This document shows positions 1 through 8,752 of a DNA stretch of 64,000 nt, one piece after another. The notes under the pieces were generated by a model. The model was not told the DNA's origin. It saw nothing but the letters and a program-made list of their open reading frames with translations, and did not search any database. The stretch comes from JAENWD01 sp963796915 (GTDB lineage Bacteria > Acidobacteriota > Vicinamibacteria > Vicinamibacterales > JAENWD01). The DNA lies in NCBI GenBank assembly GCA_963796915.1, contig CAWCNI010000004.1:2108001-2172000 (forward strand), in the 5' to 3' direction. Made by a program: the position numbers and the translations under genes. Position 1 is the first letter of the stretch. Every line of letters starts with the position of its first letter.

Positions 1-1
1 A

Positions 2-382
2 CGGATTGGATCGCGAGGCACGCTGAACGCGCCGTGGGGCCTGGCGATTGCCCCTTCGTCGTTCGGCGAGTTTGGCGGCGATCTGCTGGTCGGGAATTTC
101 GGTGACGGGCGAGTCAACATCTTCGACCTGGCGACGATGACGTTCCTGCAGCAGCTGCTCGGCAACGACGGCAACCCGATCGCCATCGATGGCCTGTGGG
201 CGCTGACTGTCGGCAACGGCGGGGCATTCGGCAGCACCAACAAGCTTTACTTTACTGCTGGCCCCGACGACGAATCCCACGGGCTGTTCGGTGTCGTCGA
301 GCCCGTGCCCGAGCCGGCATCGCTGCTCCTGCTCGGCACGGCGCTCGGCGCCCTGGGATTGCAGCGTCGGCGACGGCGATAA
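2..382 (+). CDS. PEP-CTERM sorting-domain protein, TIGR03118-like (3' part only)
   Basis: The frame is open from base 2, so the gene starts before the window. The visible 126 residues hold a beta-propeller-like stretch (GDLLVGNFGDGRVNIFD, DGLWALTVGNGG, LYFTAGPDDESHGLFG) that resembles the TIGR03118 family. It ends in a PEP-CTERM tail: VPEPAS, a hydrophobic segment of about 16 residues and a terminal run of arginines. Proteins with this tail are exported, then cut and anchored by an exosortase encoded elsewhere, often in species that make exopolysaccharide. Function is unknown beyond surface export. Confidence 0.8.
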   Translation, partial: RIGSRGTLNAPWGLAIAPSSFGEFGGDLLVGNFGDGRVNIFDLATMTFLQQLLGNDGNPIAIDGLWALTVGNGGAFGSTNKLYFTAGPDDESHGLFGVVEPVPEPASLLLLGTALGALGLQRRRRR

Positions 383-392
383 CGCGACCATC

Positions 393-420
393 GGCGGAGC
401 GCGCTCCCCCGCGCTCCGCC
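393..420. terminator. Perfect 11-bp GC hairpin between convergent genes
   Basis: Arms at 393-403 and 410-420 (GGCGGAGCGCG / CGCGCTCCGCC) are perfectly complementary around a 6-nt loop. The hairpin lies 10 bp past one stop codon and about 40 bp from the stop of the convergent ABC gene. There is no U tract, so a bidirectional terminator role is inferred from position. Confidence 0.55.
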
Positions 421-462
421 GCGATCTGCCGGCATCGGCCGGTGGAGCGGCCGGCGCGGCGA

Positions 463-2345
463 TCAGAGCCGGTCCGGCCGTCCCGCGGCTGGCGGCCCTG
501 CCGCGGCGGGCTCGGGCGTGAAGTCTTCGCCGGGGTTGATGAAGCGGTCCTGCTCCCAGTTGTACTGGCGGTCGTGCAGTTGCCGGTACCGTCCTCCCAG
601 CGCCATCAACGCGGCGTGGCCGCCGCGCTCCACGATCTGGCCGTGCTCGAGCACCAGGATCTGGTCGGCGCTGCGAATCGTGGACAGGCGGTGTGCGATG
701 ACGAACGTCGTGCGGCCGTGGCGCAGCCGCCGCAAGCCGTCCTGGATCAGGGCCTCGCTCTCGCTGTCCAGGCTCGATGTCGCCTCGTCGAGGATCAGGA
801 TGCGCGGGTCAGCGAGGATAGCCCTGGCAATCGCAATCCGCTGACGCTGGCCGCCAGACACCTTCACGCCGCGCTCGCCGACGACAGTGTCGTAGCCCTG
901 CTCGAACTCGCGCACGAACTCGTCGACGTGCGCCAGCCGCCCCACCTCCTCGATGTCCGCGCGCGTGGCCCCGGGCCTCGCGAACGAGATGTTGTCGGCG
1001 ACAGTGCCATCGAAGAGGAAGTTGTCCTGCAGCACGATGCCCAGGTGCGATCGATAGTCGCGCAGGCGCAGGCTGTCCAGCGCCGCGCCGTCGATGCGGA
1101 TAACCCCCGACTCCGGCCGGTTGAAGGCCATCACCAGACTGATCAGCGTGCTCTTGCCCGACCCGCTCGAGCCGACGAGCGCCGTCGTGGTGCCCGCCGG
1201 GGCGTGGAAGGACACGTTTCTCAGGACGGGGACGCCGGGCTTGTAGGCAAACGTCACGTCGTCGAAAACGACGTCGCCTTCGACGTGCGCCACCGGTGCC
1301 CGCGACAGGTCCTCGTCGTCTTCGGTCGCCATCTGGCGGACCTCGCGAATGCGATCGAGCCCGGCGAAGGCCTCACTGATTTGCGTGCCGACCGAGGCGA
1401 TCGACACCACCGGCGCCGCCACCAGGCCGGTGAAGAAGATGTACATGAAGAAGTCGCCGAGCGTCATCTGCCCGGCCAGGATCGCCTGGCCGCCGACCAC
1501 GATCATCAGCACGCCGATGGCGCCGACGATGAGCATCGAGACGCTGGACACCGCCGAGATGCCGACCATCGACCTGGCGACGTTGCGATAGAGCTTGTGA
1601 ATGCCCTTCGTGAAGATCAGCGCCTCGCGGCGCTCGGCGGTGTAGGCCTTGACGACGCGGATGCCGCCGAGCGTCTCGGCGAGCCGGCCGGTCACCTCGG
1701 CGTTGATGCGGCCGCGCTCCCGGAACAGCGGCCGCAGCCGCGAGAACGCCTTGGCCATGATGCCGCCGAACCCGGCGAGCAGGAGCAGCGTGACGGCCGT
1801 CAGTTTCCAATTCAGCCAGAAGAGCACGCCGAGCGCGACCGCGGCGGTGAGCACGCTGCCGACCAGTTGCACCAGACCCGTGCCGACCAGGTTCCGGATG
1901 CCGTCGGCGTCGGACATGATCCGCGAGATCAGCACGCCGGTCTTGGTGGAGTCGAAGTACCAGACACGGGCAGGCGTGCTACGTGTTCCTCGACCTGACG
2001 GCGCAGGTCGGTGATCGAGCGCTGCGCGGCAAGGCCGAGGACCTGCGACAGCGCGAAGCCCGTCGCGGCCTGGACGAGCGTCGCGAGGCCAGTGCCGGCG
2101 GCCAGCCACCACAGGAGGTCCGGCCGGTGCTTCCCGACCACGTCGTCCACGAGGATCTTGGAAGTGGCTGGCAGAACGAGTCCGGCGATTCGATTGGCGG
2201 CCATCAGCAGGAAGCCAAGGAACAGCCGGCCACGGCGAGCCCAGATGAGCTCTCGCGATTCGCGCCACGCGTCGGTCCAGGACACCTTCTTCTTTTTCGG
2301 GTCGTCAGTCGCGACTCGCCTGGGACTGCGCTCTGAAGGAACCAT
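463..2345 (-). CDS. ABC exporter with fused membrane and ATPase domains (MsbA/lipid-exporter-like), one frameshift
   Basis: The reconstructed protein of about 626 residues has an N-terminal type-I exporter membrane domain (YFDSTKTGVLISRIMSD is typical) and a C-terminal ATPase: Walker A GSSGSGKST near residue 392, signature VSGGQRQR near 495, Walker B ILILDEATSSLD near 518 and the IAHRLST H-loop. Family members export lipids or drugs as dimers in the inner membrane; the substrate here is unknown. The start at 2345 gives a Lys-rich cytoplasmic N-terminus. The reading frame breaks near 1960-1975, between LPV and YFDSTKTG (net -1 or +2). Both halves match the family closely, so I read this as a consensus error rather than a dead gene. 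Confidence 0.85.
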
Positions 2346-2541
2346 GGCTCCATCATGTCCGATTCAGCCGCCGGGAGACCCTGGCCGATTGGACAGGGTC
2401 AGCGGCAGGGCGCACGAGACCGCGGACCTCGGGCTGGTACAAATTTGTCGATTCTCCACATGGTCCAGACACAAGTGTAGGACGGCTTTCGCGCTTCGCC
2501 TCGTTTTTCGGCCGCATGGTGCGCCTGCGGCGGACGACGGA

Positions 2542-2557
2542 TGGCACATCGCTTGAA
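2542..2557 (+). promoter_or_regulatory. Possible sigma-54 -24/-12 element upstream of amt1
   Basis: TGGCACATCGCTTGAA matches the sigma-54 consensus TGGCACGnnnnTTGCW in the -24 box and in TTG, but has A instead of C in the -12 box. It ends 14 bp before the chosen amt1 start, so the transcript leader would be only a few bases or the true start lies downstream. Sigma-54 control of amt genes is common knowledge; this site is a weak candidate. Confidence 0.25.
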
Positions 2558-2571
2558 GCACCGGACGGCTG

Positions 2572-4074
2572 ATGGGATCCCGGACGGCAGGACTCTGGAG
2601 TTCGGATGCGGTCGCGCGCATCGTGGCGGCGGCCGGCGGCAAGGCCATCGGGGTGGCCATCGTTGGCGCGATCGTGAGCTTCATGGCGTGGCCGGCGGCC
2701 AGCGCGGATGGCGGGAGCGTCCCTCCGGCGGTCAACGCCGTCAACACGGCGTGGACGCTGATCGCCGCCTTCCTGGTCTTCGCGATGCAAATCGGATTCG
2801 TGATGCTCGAAGCCGGTTTCGTCCAATCGGGCGAGTCGGTGAACGTCGTGGCTGAGACGATCGCGGACACGTGCATCTGCGGCCTGGCGTTCTGGGCAGT
2901 AGGCTTCGCGTTCATGTTTGGCGGCGGCACGGGCCTGCTCGGCACGTCAGGGTTCTTCCTCAACGGACTGCCAGCGACGTACGGGGCGACTGGCGTGCCG
3001 GTGCCGGCATTCTGGATGTTTCAGTTCGCCTTCGCCAATACGTGCTCCACGATCATTACCGGCGGCCTGCTGGGGCGCTGCACCTTCGCGGCGAACTTGA
3101 TCATCGCCGCGCTGGTCGGTGCCATCGTCTACCCGATTCTCGGGCACTGGTCCTGGGGACCCGACGGATGGCTGGCAACACTGACCCCGGTGCCGTTTCG
3201 CGACTTCGCGGGGTCGACAGTGGTGCACAGCGTCGGCGGGGCGATCGCGCTGGCCGGTTCGGTCGCGCTCGGACCGCGCCTGGGCCGCGTCTTCCAACGG
3301 GACGGCGGCGGTCCGCCGCCGCCCCACAACGTCGTGCTCGCGGCGTGCGGTGGACTGGTGCTGTGGTTTGGCTGGTACGGGTTCAACCCGGGCAGCACGC
3401 TCTCCGCGATGGACGTGCAGGGGATTGGACGCGTGGCCCTCAACACGACGATTGCGGCCTGTGCGGCCGGCCTCACGGGCCTCTTCTACAGCTACGTGAT
3501 GCAGTCGACGTGGAGTCCCGCGGCGGCCGTCAATGGCTTTCTGGCGGGCCTGGTCGCGATCACGTGTCCGTGCTACTGGGTGGATTCGACAGGCGCATTC
3601 TTCATCGGGACGTGCGGGGCGCTGGTCGCAGGTGCGGCGACGAACCTGCTCGAGCACCTTCGCGTGGACGATCCTGTCGGCGCCGCACCCGTGCACCTGG
3701 CAGCCGGGATCTGGGGCACCCTCTCGCTGGGGCTCTTCGCCACCGGCCACTACGGAACCCCGACCGCAACGGGTGACGATGTGACCGTAACTCTTCGCGG
3801 CCTGCTTTACGGCGGAGGCTTCGAGCAACTGGCCGCGCAAGCGATCGGCAGTGCCAGCGTGGTAGTGGCCAGTGTCGCCGCCGCGGCGGCCGTGATGGCC
3901 GCGCTCCGGGTCAGCAACCTTCTGCGCGTTTCACCAGAGGTGGAATCCGCCGGCCTGGACCGTTGGCTTCACGGGGCGGGACTGACCGCTGATCCCGGAC
4001 GCGACGCCATTCCGCGTCCCGCGACGTCCTCCCCCGAGCGCGGGGTCCTGGCCGGCCGGCGCAAAAACGAGTGA
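2572..4074 (+). CDS. amt: Ammonium transporter (Amt/MEP/Rh family), copy 1
   Basis: A 500-residue membrane protein with about eleven hydrophobic segments and Amt signatures: WTLIAAFLVFAMQIGFVMLE at the N-terminus, FGWYGFNPGSTL, and the twin pore histidines near residues 219 (STVVHSVGG) and 375 (PVHLAAGIWGT). It conducts ammonium/ammonia through the inner membrane as a trimer. The N-terminal 45 residues contain a hydrophobic segment ending SADGG, possibly a signal peptide. The C-terminal tail is about 60 residues, hydrophilic and unlike that of copy 2. No PII (glnB/glnK) gene lies beside it. It diverges from the ABC exporter gene. Confidence 0.92.
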   Translation: MGSRTAGLWSSDAVARIVAAAGGKAIGVAIVGAIVSFMAWPAASADGGSVPPAVNAVNTAWTLIAAFLVFAMQIGFVMLEAGFVQSGESVNVVAETIADTCICGLAFWAVGFAFMFGGGTGLLGTSGFFLNGLPATYGATGVPVPAFWMFQFAFANTCSTIITGGLLGRCTFAANLIIAALVGAIVYPILGHWSWGPDGWLATLTPVPFRDFAGSTVVHSVGGAIALAGSVALGPRLGRVFQRDGGGPPPPHNVVLAACGGLVLWFGWYGFNPGSTLSAMDVQGIGRVALNTTIAACAAGLTGLFYSYVMQSTWSPAAAVNGFLAGLVAITCPCYWVDSTGAFFIGTCGALVAGAATNLLEHLRVDDPVGAAPVHLAAGIWGTLSLGLFATGHYGTPTATGDDVTVTLRGLLYGGGFEQLAAQAIGSASVVVASVAAAAAVMAALRVSNLLRVSPEVESAGLDRWLHGAGLTADPGRDAIPRPATSSPERGVLAGRRKNE

Positions 4075-4077
4075 TTT

Positions 4078-4455
4078 GACGGCTAATCCTGGCCGAGACT
4101 GCATTTCTGTCCCTCATAGTTCCCGAACCTACAAAAGTGTCGCCGTGACGGGTCGAGCGCTCGACCGGCTGGGTCCCTCCCCATCGCCTCCTGACGAGCC
4201 CGGGCGCCGGGCCGGAAGAGCCGACGCCGCGTATCAGACATTTTTGTGGCGCGGGATTGGGAAGCCTACACGAATGTGGCCGCAGTACCGCCTCGAGGGA
4301 TTGTGCCTCAGTCGGGCATAAACGACGATTTACCGCCAGTTTCTGCTGAACTCGACGCTGAACCCGGCTGCCGCCAGCCCTGCCGTTTCTGGCACGAACC
4401 TTGGTCTTGTTTCGGCCGAGGGCCTGTACGTCTGCAGGCCGGGGAGGTGTCTCGG
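4078..4455. other. 378-bp gap between amt1 and the next operon
   Basis: I see no convincing gene here: short frames have no ribosome-binding site and no recognisable product. The stretch is less GC-rich than its surroundings around 4090-4140 and 4230-4250. It holds a candidate sigma-54 site at 4390-4405 and the ribosome-binding site of the next gene (GGGGAGG at 4441-4447). It is probably the promoter region of the small-protein/amt2 operon. Confidence 0.5.
4390..4405 (+). promoter_or_regulatory. Candidate sigma-54 promoter for the amt2 operon
   Basis: TGGCACGAACCTTGGT agrees with the sigma-54 consensus (TGGCACG-N4-TTGCW) at every specified base except the C of the -12 box, which is G. It lies 50 bp upstream of the first small membrane-protein gene, a normal distance. 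The mismatch is at a usually invariant base, so confidence is limited; location ahead of an ammonium transporter operon supports it. Confidence 0.35.
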
Positions 4456-4635
4456 ATGGCGAATTCGACGCAGGGAGTGGCGTTGCTGGTGTTCCTGCTC
4501 GCCTTCACGTTTTTGAGTTACGGGCTGTTCGAGGGCGGCAACGTCCTGATGATCCTGCTGTTCCTGGTGTCGCTTGGCGGATCTCTGGCCCTGTTCCTCA
4601 AGGCCAAGGCGCTAACGGCAGCGAGCGGCAGATAA
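4456..4635 (+). CDS. Small two-helix membrane protein, 59 residues
   Basis: Start chosen at 4456 because GGGGAGG lies 8 bp upstream; a longer in-frame extension to 4246 has no such site and reads as non-protein. The product is almost entirely two membrane helices (GVALLVFLLAFTFLSYGLF and NVLMILLFLVSLGGSLALFL) with a basic tail ending KALTAASGR. I recognise no family. It is the first gene of a run leading to amt2, 25 bp before the next small membrane protein, so a role as an accessory membrane subunit is possible but unproven. Confidence 0.65.
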   Translation: MANSTQGVALLVFLLAFTFLSYGLFEGGNVLMILLFLVSLGGSLALFLKAKALTAASGR

Positions 4636-4660
4636 CCACGCGGAAGAGAAGGAGGCGGGG

Positions 4661-4843
4661 ATGGCATTTGCGGGTCTGGGTGTGACGCTGGTCGGGTTCG
4701 TGGTCGCGGTGTCGAGTATCGGGCTCACCGCCAGCAACGGCGGTCGGTTGGGGCTGGTGGTGGCCGGCCTGGCCATCAGCCTGTTCGGCATCTTCGGGCT
4801 GATCAATCCGGCGTATCAGAAGACCGCGCTCTGGAAGCGATAG
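4661..4843 (+). CDS. Small two-helix membrane protein, 60 residues
   Basis: ATG at 4661 follows a purine-rich GAGAAGGAGGCGGGG ribosome-binding stretch. Two hydrophobic segments (LGVTLVGFVVAVSSIGLTA and LGLVVAGLAISLFGIFGLI) are separated by a short polar turn, and the tail is basic (YQKTALWKR). It resembles the preceding small protein in size and topology but not clearly in sequence. It lies 71 bp before the amt2 start in the same direction and is probably cotranscribed with it. No function is assigned. Confidence 0.65.
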   Translation: MAFAGLGVTLVGFVVAVSSIGLTASNGGRLGLVVAGLAISLFGIFGLINPAYQKTALWKR

Positions 4844-4914
4844 CCGGGCCGACCGGTTCTGCAATCCTGCATGGCATGAACACTCAACGGGGCTGAGTGG
4901 AGAGGGGAGTGGGG

Positions 4915-6588
4915 ATGACGACGACGAGGGCACGAACGCTTTTGGTGGCACTGGCTATCGCCTGGAGTTCTGTGATCGCTGCGCCGGCTTTCGCGCAGGC
5001 GCCCGCCGCGGCCGCTGCGCCGGCGCCGGCGGCGCTGACACCTGCTGATTTGACATCGATCAAGACCCCCAGCGCCGACGACAAGGCGAAGGGCGATCCG
5101 GACGGCAGCCTCACCGGCACCGTCGCCGACGTCCCGGTCGGCGATGCCAAGAAGGGCCTGACCATCGCCGACGTCGTCAACCAGGTCGGCCAGAACAAGA
5201 TCGCCATCAACTTCGTCTGGACGCTGGTCTGCCGGCTTCCTGGTCATGTTCATGCAGGCCGGGTTCGCGATCGTCGAGACCGGGTCTGTGCCGCGCCAAG
5301 AACGCCAACCACACCATGATGATGAACTTCATGGTGTACGGCGTCGGCATGCTGGCCTACTGGCTGATCGGCTTCGCCATCCAGATGGGCGGCGTCGGCG
5401 CGGTCGCGCAACCTCGGCGGCACGCCGGTCGCTCAACTCGCGAGTACGCGATCACGCTCTTCGGCAAGACCTTCGGGCTGTTCGGCCAGAACGGCTATCT
5501 TCCTGATGCACGACGGCACCTACGACGTCGGCGTCATGGTGATGTTCCTGTTCCAGATGGTCTTCATGGACACGGCCCTGACCATCGTCACCGGCACGGC
5601 GGCCGAGCGCTGGAAGTACTCGGCGTTCATGGTCTCGTCGTTCGTCATGGGCGCCTTCACCTATCCGCTGTTCGCGCAACTGGGCGTGGGGCGGCGGCTG
5701 GCTGGCGACGCTCGGCACGCAACTTCGGCCTCGGCCACGGCTACGCGGATTTCGCCGGCTCCGGCGTCGTGCACTCGGTCGGCGGCATCACGGCGCTGGC
5801 GATGGCGCATCATCATCGGACCGCGCATCGGCAAGTACACGCGCGACGGCAAGCCCAACGCGATTCCCGGCCACGACATCGTGATCGTGCTGACCGGCTG
5901 CTTCATCCTGGCGTTCGGCTGGTTCGGGTTCAACCCGGGCTCCACGCTCGGCGCGTCCGGCAACGGCAACCTGCGCATCGGCTCGGTCGCGGTCAACACG
6001 ATGCTGGCCGGCATGGCCGGCAGCTTCGGCGCGCATGCTCTACATGTGGATCCGCTACGGCAAGCCGGACGCGTCGATGACCGGCAACGGCCTGCTGGCC
6101 GGCCTGGTCGCCATCACCGCGCCCAGCGGCTTCGTCAACCCGGTCGGCGTCGGTGATCATCGGCCTGATCGCCGGCGTGCTGGTCTGCCTGTCGGTCGAG
6201 TTCGTCGACCGCGTGCTGAAGGTCGACGATCCGGTCGGCGCGATCTCGGTGCACGGCACCAACGGCCTCTGGGGCGTCATCTCGGTCGGGCCTGTTCGCC
6301 GACGGCAAGAGCAACTACGGCGGCTCGTGGAACGGCGTGACCGGCTCCGTCACCGGCCTGTTCTACGGCGATGCCGGCCAGCTGGTGGCGCAGCTGATCG
6401 GCGTCGCGACGCTGATCGGCTTCGTCTTCACGTTCAGCTTCGTCGTCAACCTGGTCATCGACGTCGTCGTCGGCCAGCGCGTCGCCGCCAAGGCCGAACT
6501 CGAAGGTCTGGACATTCCCGAAATGGGCGCGCTCGGCTATCCCGAGTTCGTGCTCAAGGCCGACGCCGTGGGCATGGAGCAGTCGACC
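4915..6588 (+). CDS. amt: Ammonium transporter (Amt family), copy 2, with signal peptide and 12 consensus indels
   Basis: ATG at 4915 follows GAGGGGAGTGGGG. The protein opens with a signal peptide (VALAIAWSSVIAAPAFA) and an Ala/Pro linker, then Amt signatures: INFVWTLV, GFAIVETG, MMMNFMVYGVGMLAYW, FGWFGFNPGSTL, pore histidines in GSGVVHSVGG and ISVHGTNGLWG. Twelve extra bases (5230, 5285, 5409, 5431, 5438, 5499, 5677, 5720, 5808, 6034, 6152, 6291) break the frame; removing each restores one continuous Amt protein in the original frame. Each extra base follows a codon and gives a synonymous alternative third base (GCG/GCC, TAT/TAC). I read the gene as intact. No stop codon separates it from the TPR region that follows. 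Confidence 0.85.
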
Positions 6589-7110
6589 ATGTCAGCAGAA
6601 CTCGTCACGATCATCGGCGACGCTCTCAGGCACCGGCCGCAGTCGCATTCCGCCGGTGCCCTGGCGAGACCCTCACACGGTCTCGCCGGAGGCAGCTGGC
6701 GGCTACATCCAGACGCTCGAAGCAGGCCTGCCTGGAGCAATCCGCAGTCGGCCGACCTGCGGACCTGCCTCGGCATGGCGTACGCCATGAACTACGACGT
6801 CTACAAGTCGATGGACGCGCTCGAAGCTGCGCGTGTCGATCGACCCGACCACTTCTGGGCGCAGCTCAAGTATCGCCGAGCTGCACTATCGGCTGCGGGC
6901 GCTGCCGCGAGCCGAACGGAAACGCTCGAAGGCCTGGATCTGGCCCGGAATGCGTGGGAGCTGTCGCTCGCCCGCAAGCAGCTGCAGGAGATCCGCAGCC
7001 TGCTCTCGACCAGCACGCGAACGATGGAATGGTCAGGCCCGCTGTGGCCGTCCGCGCTCGCGGTCTCCGGTTTCATCGCAGCGCTGCTTGCGGTGGCGTG
7101 GTGGATGTGA
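6589..7110 (+). CDS. TPR protein with C-terminal membrane anchor, in frame with amt2
   Basis: After correcting four third-position indels (near 6665, 6732, 6873, 6915) the region reads ...AGGYIQTLEAGLAWSNPQ, SADLRTCLGMAYAMNYDV, WAQLKYAELHYRLRALP, LDLARNAWELSLARKQLQ: two or more TPR-like helical pairs, a hinge, and one terminal helix (SALAVSGFIAALLAVAWWM) that looks like a tail anchor. No stop exists in any forward frame between the Amt core and here, so it is either fused to amt2 or begins at the internal ATG 6589. TPR domains bind proteins. Its stop overlaps the start of the next gene (GTGA). Confidence 0.6.
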   Translation: MSAELVTIIGDALRHRPQSHSAGALARPSHGLAGGSWRLHPDARSRPAWSNPQSADLRTCLGMAYAMNYDVYKSMDALEAARVDRPDHFWAQLKYRRAALSAAGAAASRTETLEGLDLARNAWELSLARKQLQEIRSLLSTSTRTMEWSGPLWPSALAVSGFIAALLAVAWWM

Positions 7111-7268
7111 ACTGGAAGCTGTTCGGCGGTGCCGCGATTCTCTCGGTGGGACTGCTGTGGAAATTCGGCGTGCCGCTGCTGCCGCTCGTGCTGGGCGTCG
7201 CATTAGCGGGGCTCCTGAGCTGGATGACACGCCGAGGCTCGGGAAACGGCACGGTGGGGGGACGGTAA
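7107..7268 (+). CDS. Small membrane protein, 53 residues, translationally coupled
   Basis: The GTG start at 7107 overlaps the preceding TGA in a GTGA junction, and the TAA stop shares a base with the ATG of the antiporter gene (TAATG at 7266-7270). Coupling on both sides argues that the frame is real. The product has two hydrophobic segments (LFGGAAILSVGLLWKFGV, LLPLVLGVALAGLLSWM) and a basic, glycine-rich tail. I recognise no family. It may be a subunit or stabiliser of the antiporter. Confidence 0.6.
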   Translation: MNWKLFGGAAILSVGLLWKFGVPLLPLVLGVALAGLLSWMTRRGSGNGTVGGR

Positions 7269-8680
7269 TGACTGCACGTCGTTCGACACTCGCGCATCCG
7301 TGGCGCCTGGCCACGATCGGCGCCGCCGTCATCGCGCTGCTCGTGTTCGCCTTGCCGGCCATGGCTGCCGAGGGCGCCGCCGGCGCGAGCGACCCGATCG
7401 CGCCCCTGATCCTGTCGGTGGCGATGATCCTGGTGGCTGCCAAGCTCGGCGGCCATCTGGCGTCCCGGTTCGGCCAGCCTCCCGTACTCGGTGAGCTCGC
7501 GGCCGGCCTCTTGATCGGCAATCTCGGTCTGGTCGGCATGCCGGCCTTCGAGTACCTCCGCGCCGACACCGGCGTCGACATGCTGGCCCGGCTCGGCGTG
7601 ATCCTCCTGCTCTTCCAGGTCGGCCTCGAGTCCACTGTCGCGCAGATGATGCGCGTCGGCATGTCGTCCTTCGTCGTCGCCACGCTCGGCGTCGTCGGGC
7701 CGTTCGTCCTCGGTTGGGGAGTCGGCGCGTGGCTGCTGCCGACCGCCAGCGTCTACGCGCACATTTTCCTCGGCGCCACCCTCACGGCAACCAGCGTCGG
7801 GATCACGGCCCGCGTGTTGAAGGATCTCGGTCGGTCGCAGAGCGACGAGGCGCGCATCATCCTCGGCGCCGCGGTGATCGACGACGTGCAGGGCCTGGTG
7901 ATTCTGGCCGTGGTCACCGGCATCATCGCGGCGGCTAACCACGGACAGGCACTGTCCTACGCCGCCATCGGGCTGGTCGTCGCCAAGGCGACGGTCTTCC
8001 TCTTCGGCTCGCTCATCCTCGGCGTCTACCTGTCGCCGAAGCTGTTCTCGCTGGCCTCACGTCTGCAGGCCAGCGGCGTGCTCCTGGCCGTCGGCCTGGC
8101 GCTCTGCTTCACGCTCGCCTGGTCAGCCAACGCCATCGGCCTCGCGCCCATCGTCGGCGCCTTCGCCGCCGGCCTGGTGCTCGAGGACCTGCACTATCGC
8201 GACTTCACGAAGCGGGGTGAGCACAGCCTCGTCCAGCTGGTCGAGCCGTTGGCCTCGTTCCTGGTTCCGATCTTCTTCGTGGTGATGGGCATCCGCACCG
8301 ACCTGCGCGTCTTTGGCAGCATCAGCGTCCTGGGGCTGGCTGCGGCGTTGACAGCCGCCGCGATCGTCGGCAAGCAGATTTGCGCGCTCGGGGTCCTCGG
8401 CCGCGGGCTCGACCGGCTGTCGGTCGGCATCGGCATGATTCCCCGCGGTGAAGTCGGCCTGATCTTCGCGAACATGGGGCTCACGCTCGTGGTCGGAGGG
8501 CAGCCTGTCGTCAACCAGAGCGTGTTCTCAGCAGTGGTCGTGATGGTAATCGCGACGACGCTGGTGACGCCGCCGATGCTGAAGTGGAGCTTCGATCGCA
8601 GGGGCGCGGCGGTCCCGGTGCCGGAGACTCTGCCCGCTGGCGCAACGCTCGCCGGCGCCGCGGACTCGCTGGCGCAATAA
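7268..8680 (+). CDS. Cation:proton antiporter, CPA2/Kef type
   Basis: A 470-residue integral membrane protein. A leader helix ending LPAMAAEG is followed by about twelve membrane helices with CPA2 signatures: QPPVLGELAAGLLIGNLGL, LFQVGLESTV, the ion-binding AAVIDDVQGLVIL with adjacent aspartates, and IPRGEVGLIFANMG. There is no C-terminal TrkA-N domain, so it is shorter than KefB/KefC. The family exchanges Na+, K+ or NH4+ for protons. Its start overlaps the stop of a small membrane-protein gene that is itself coupled to the amt2-TPR frame, which makes ammonium a plausible substrate by context only. Confidence 0.88.
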   Translation: MTARRSTLAHPWRLATIGAAVIALLVFALPAMAAEGAAGASDPIAPLILSVAMILVAAKLGGHLASRFGQPPVLGELAAGLLIGNLGLVGMPAFEYLRADTGVDMLARLGVILLLFQVGLESTVAQMMRVGMSSFVVATLGVVGPFVLGWGVGAWLLPTASVYAHIFLGATLTATSVGITARVLKDLGRSQSDEARIILGAAVIDDVQGLVILAVVTGIIAAANHGQALSYAAIGLVVAKATVFLFGSLILGVYLSPKLFSLASRLQASGVLLAVGLALCFTLAWSANAIGLAPIVGAFAAGLVLEDLHYRDFTKRGEHSLVQLVEPLASFLVPIFFVVMGIRTDLRVFGSISVLGLAAALTAAAIVGKQICALGVLGRGLDRLSVGIGMIPRGEVGLIFANMGLTLVVGGQPVVNQSVFSAVVVMVIATTLVTPPMLKWSFDRRGAAVPVPETLPAGATLAGAADSLAQ

Positions 8681-8704
8681 AACACAAGGCAGAACGTCAC
8701 GTCC

Positions 8705-8738
8705 GAGGGCGGATCGGCGCATTGGCGCATCCGCCCTC
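8705..8738. terminator. 10-bp stem-loop between convergent genes
   Basis: GAGGGCGGAT (8705-8714) and ATCCGCCCTC (8729-8738) are perfectly complementary around a 14-nt loop. It lies between the antiporter stop (8680) and the convergent stop of the cyclophilin gene (8753), the expected place for a shared terminator. There is no strong U run. Confidence 0.6.
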
Positions 8739-8752
8739 GTTCCACCTACCGA

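Noticed and set aside
196..1998. Long open frame opposite the ABC exporter gene
   Set aside because: High GC makes long antisense frames. The translation is Arg/Ala/His-rich and matches nothing, while the minus strand encodes clear ABC motifs.
4246..4455. N-terminal extension of the first small membrane protein
   Set aside because: The extension has no ribosome-binding site and an atypical composition; GGGGAGG sits 8 bp before the ATG at 4456.
5227..6300. amt2 as a decayed pseudogene
   Set aside because: There are no in-frame nonsense changes or large deletions. All twelve disturbances are single bases at codon ends with synonymous alternatives, and the full protein is recovered.
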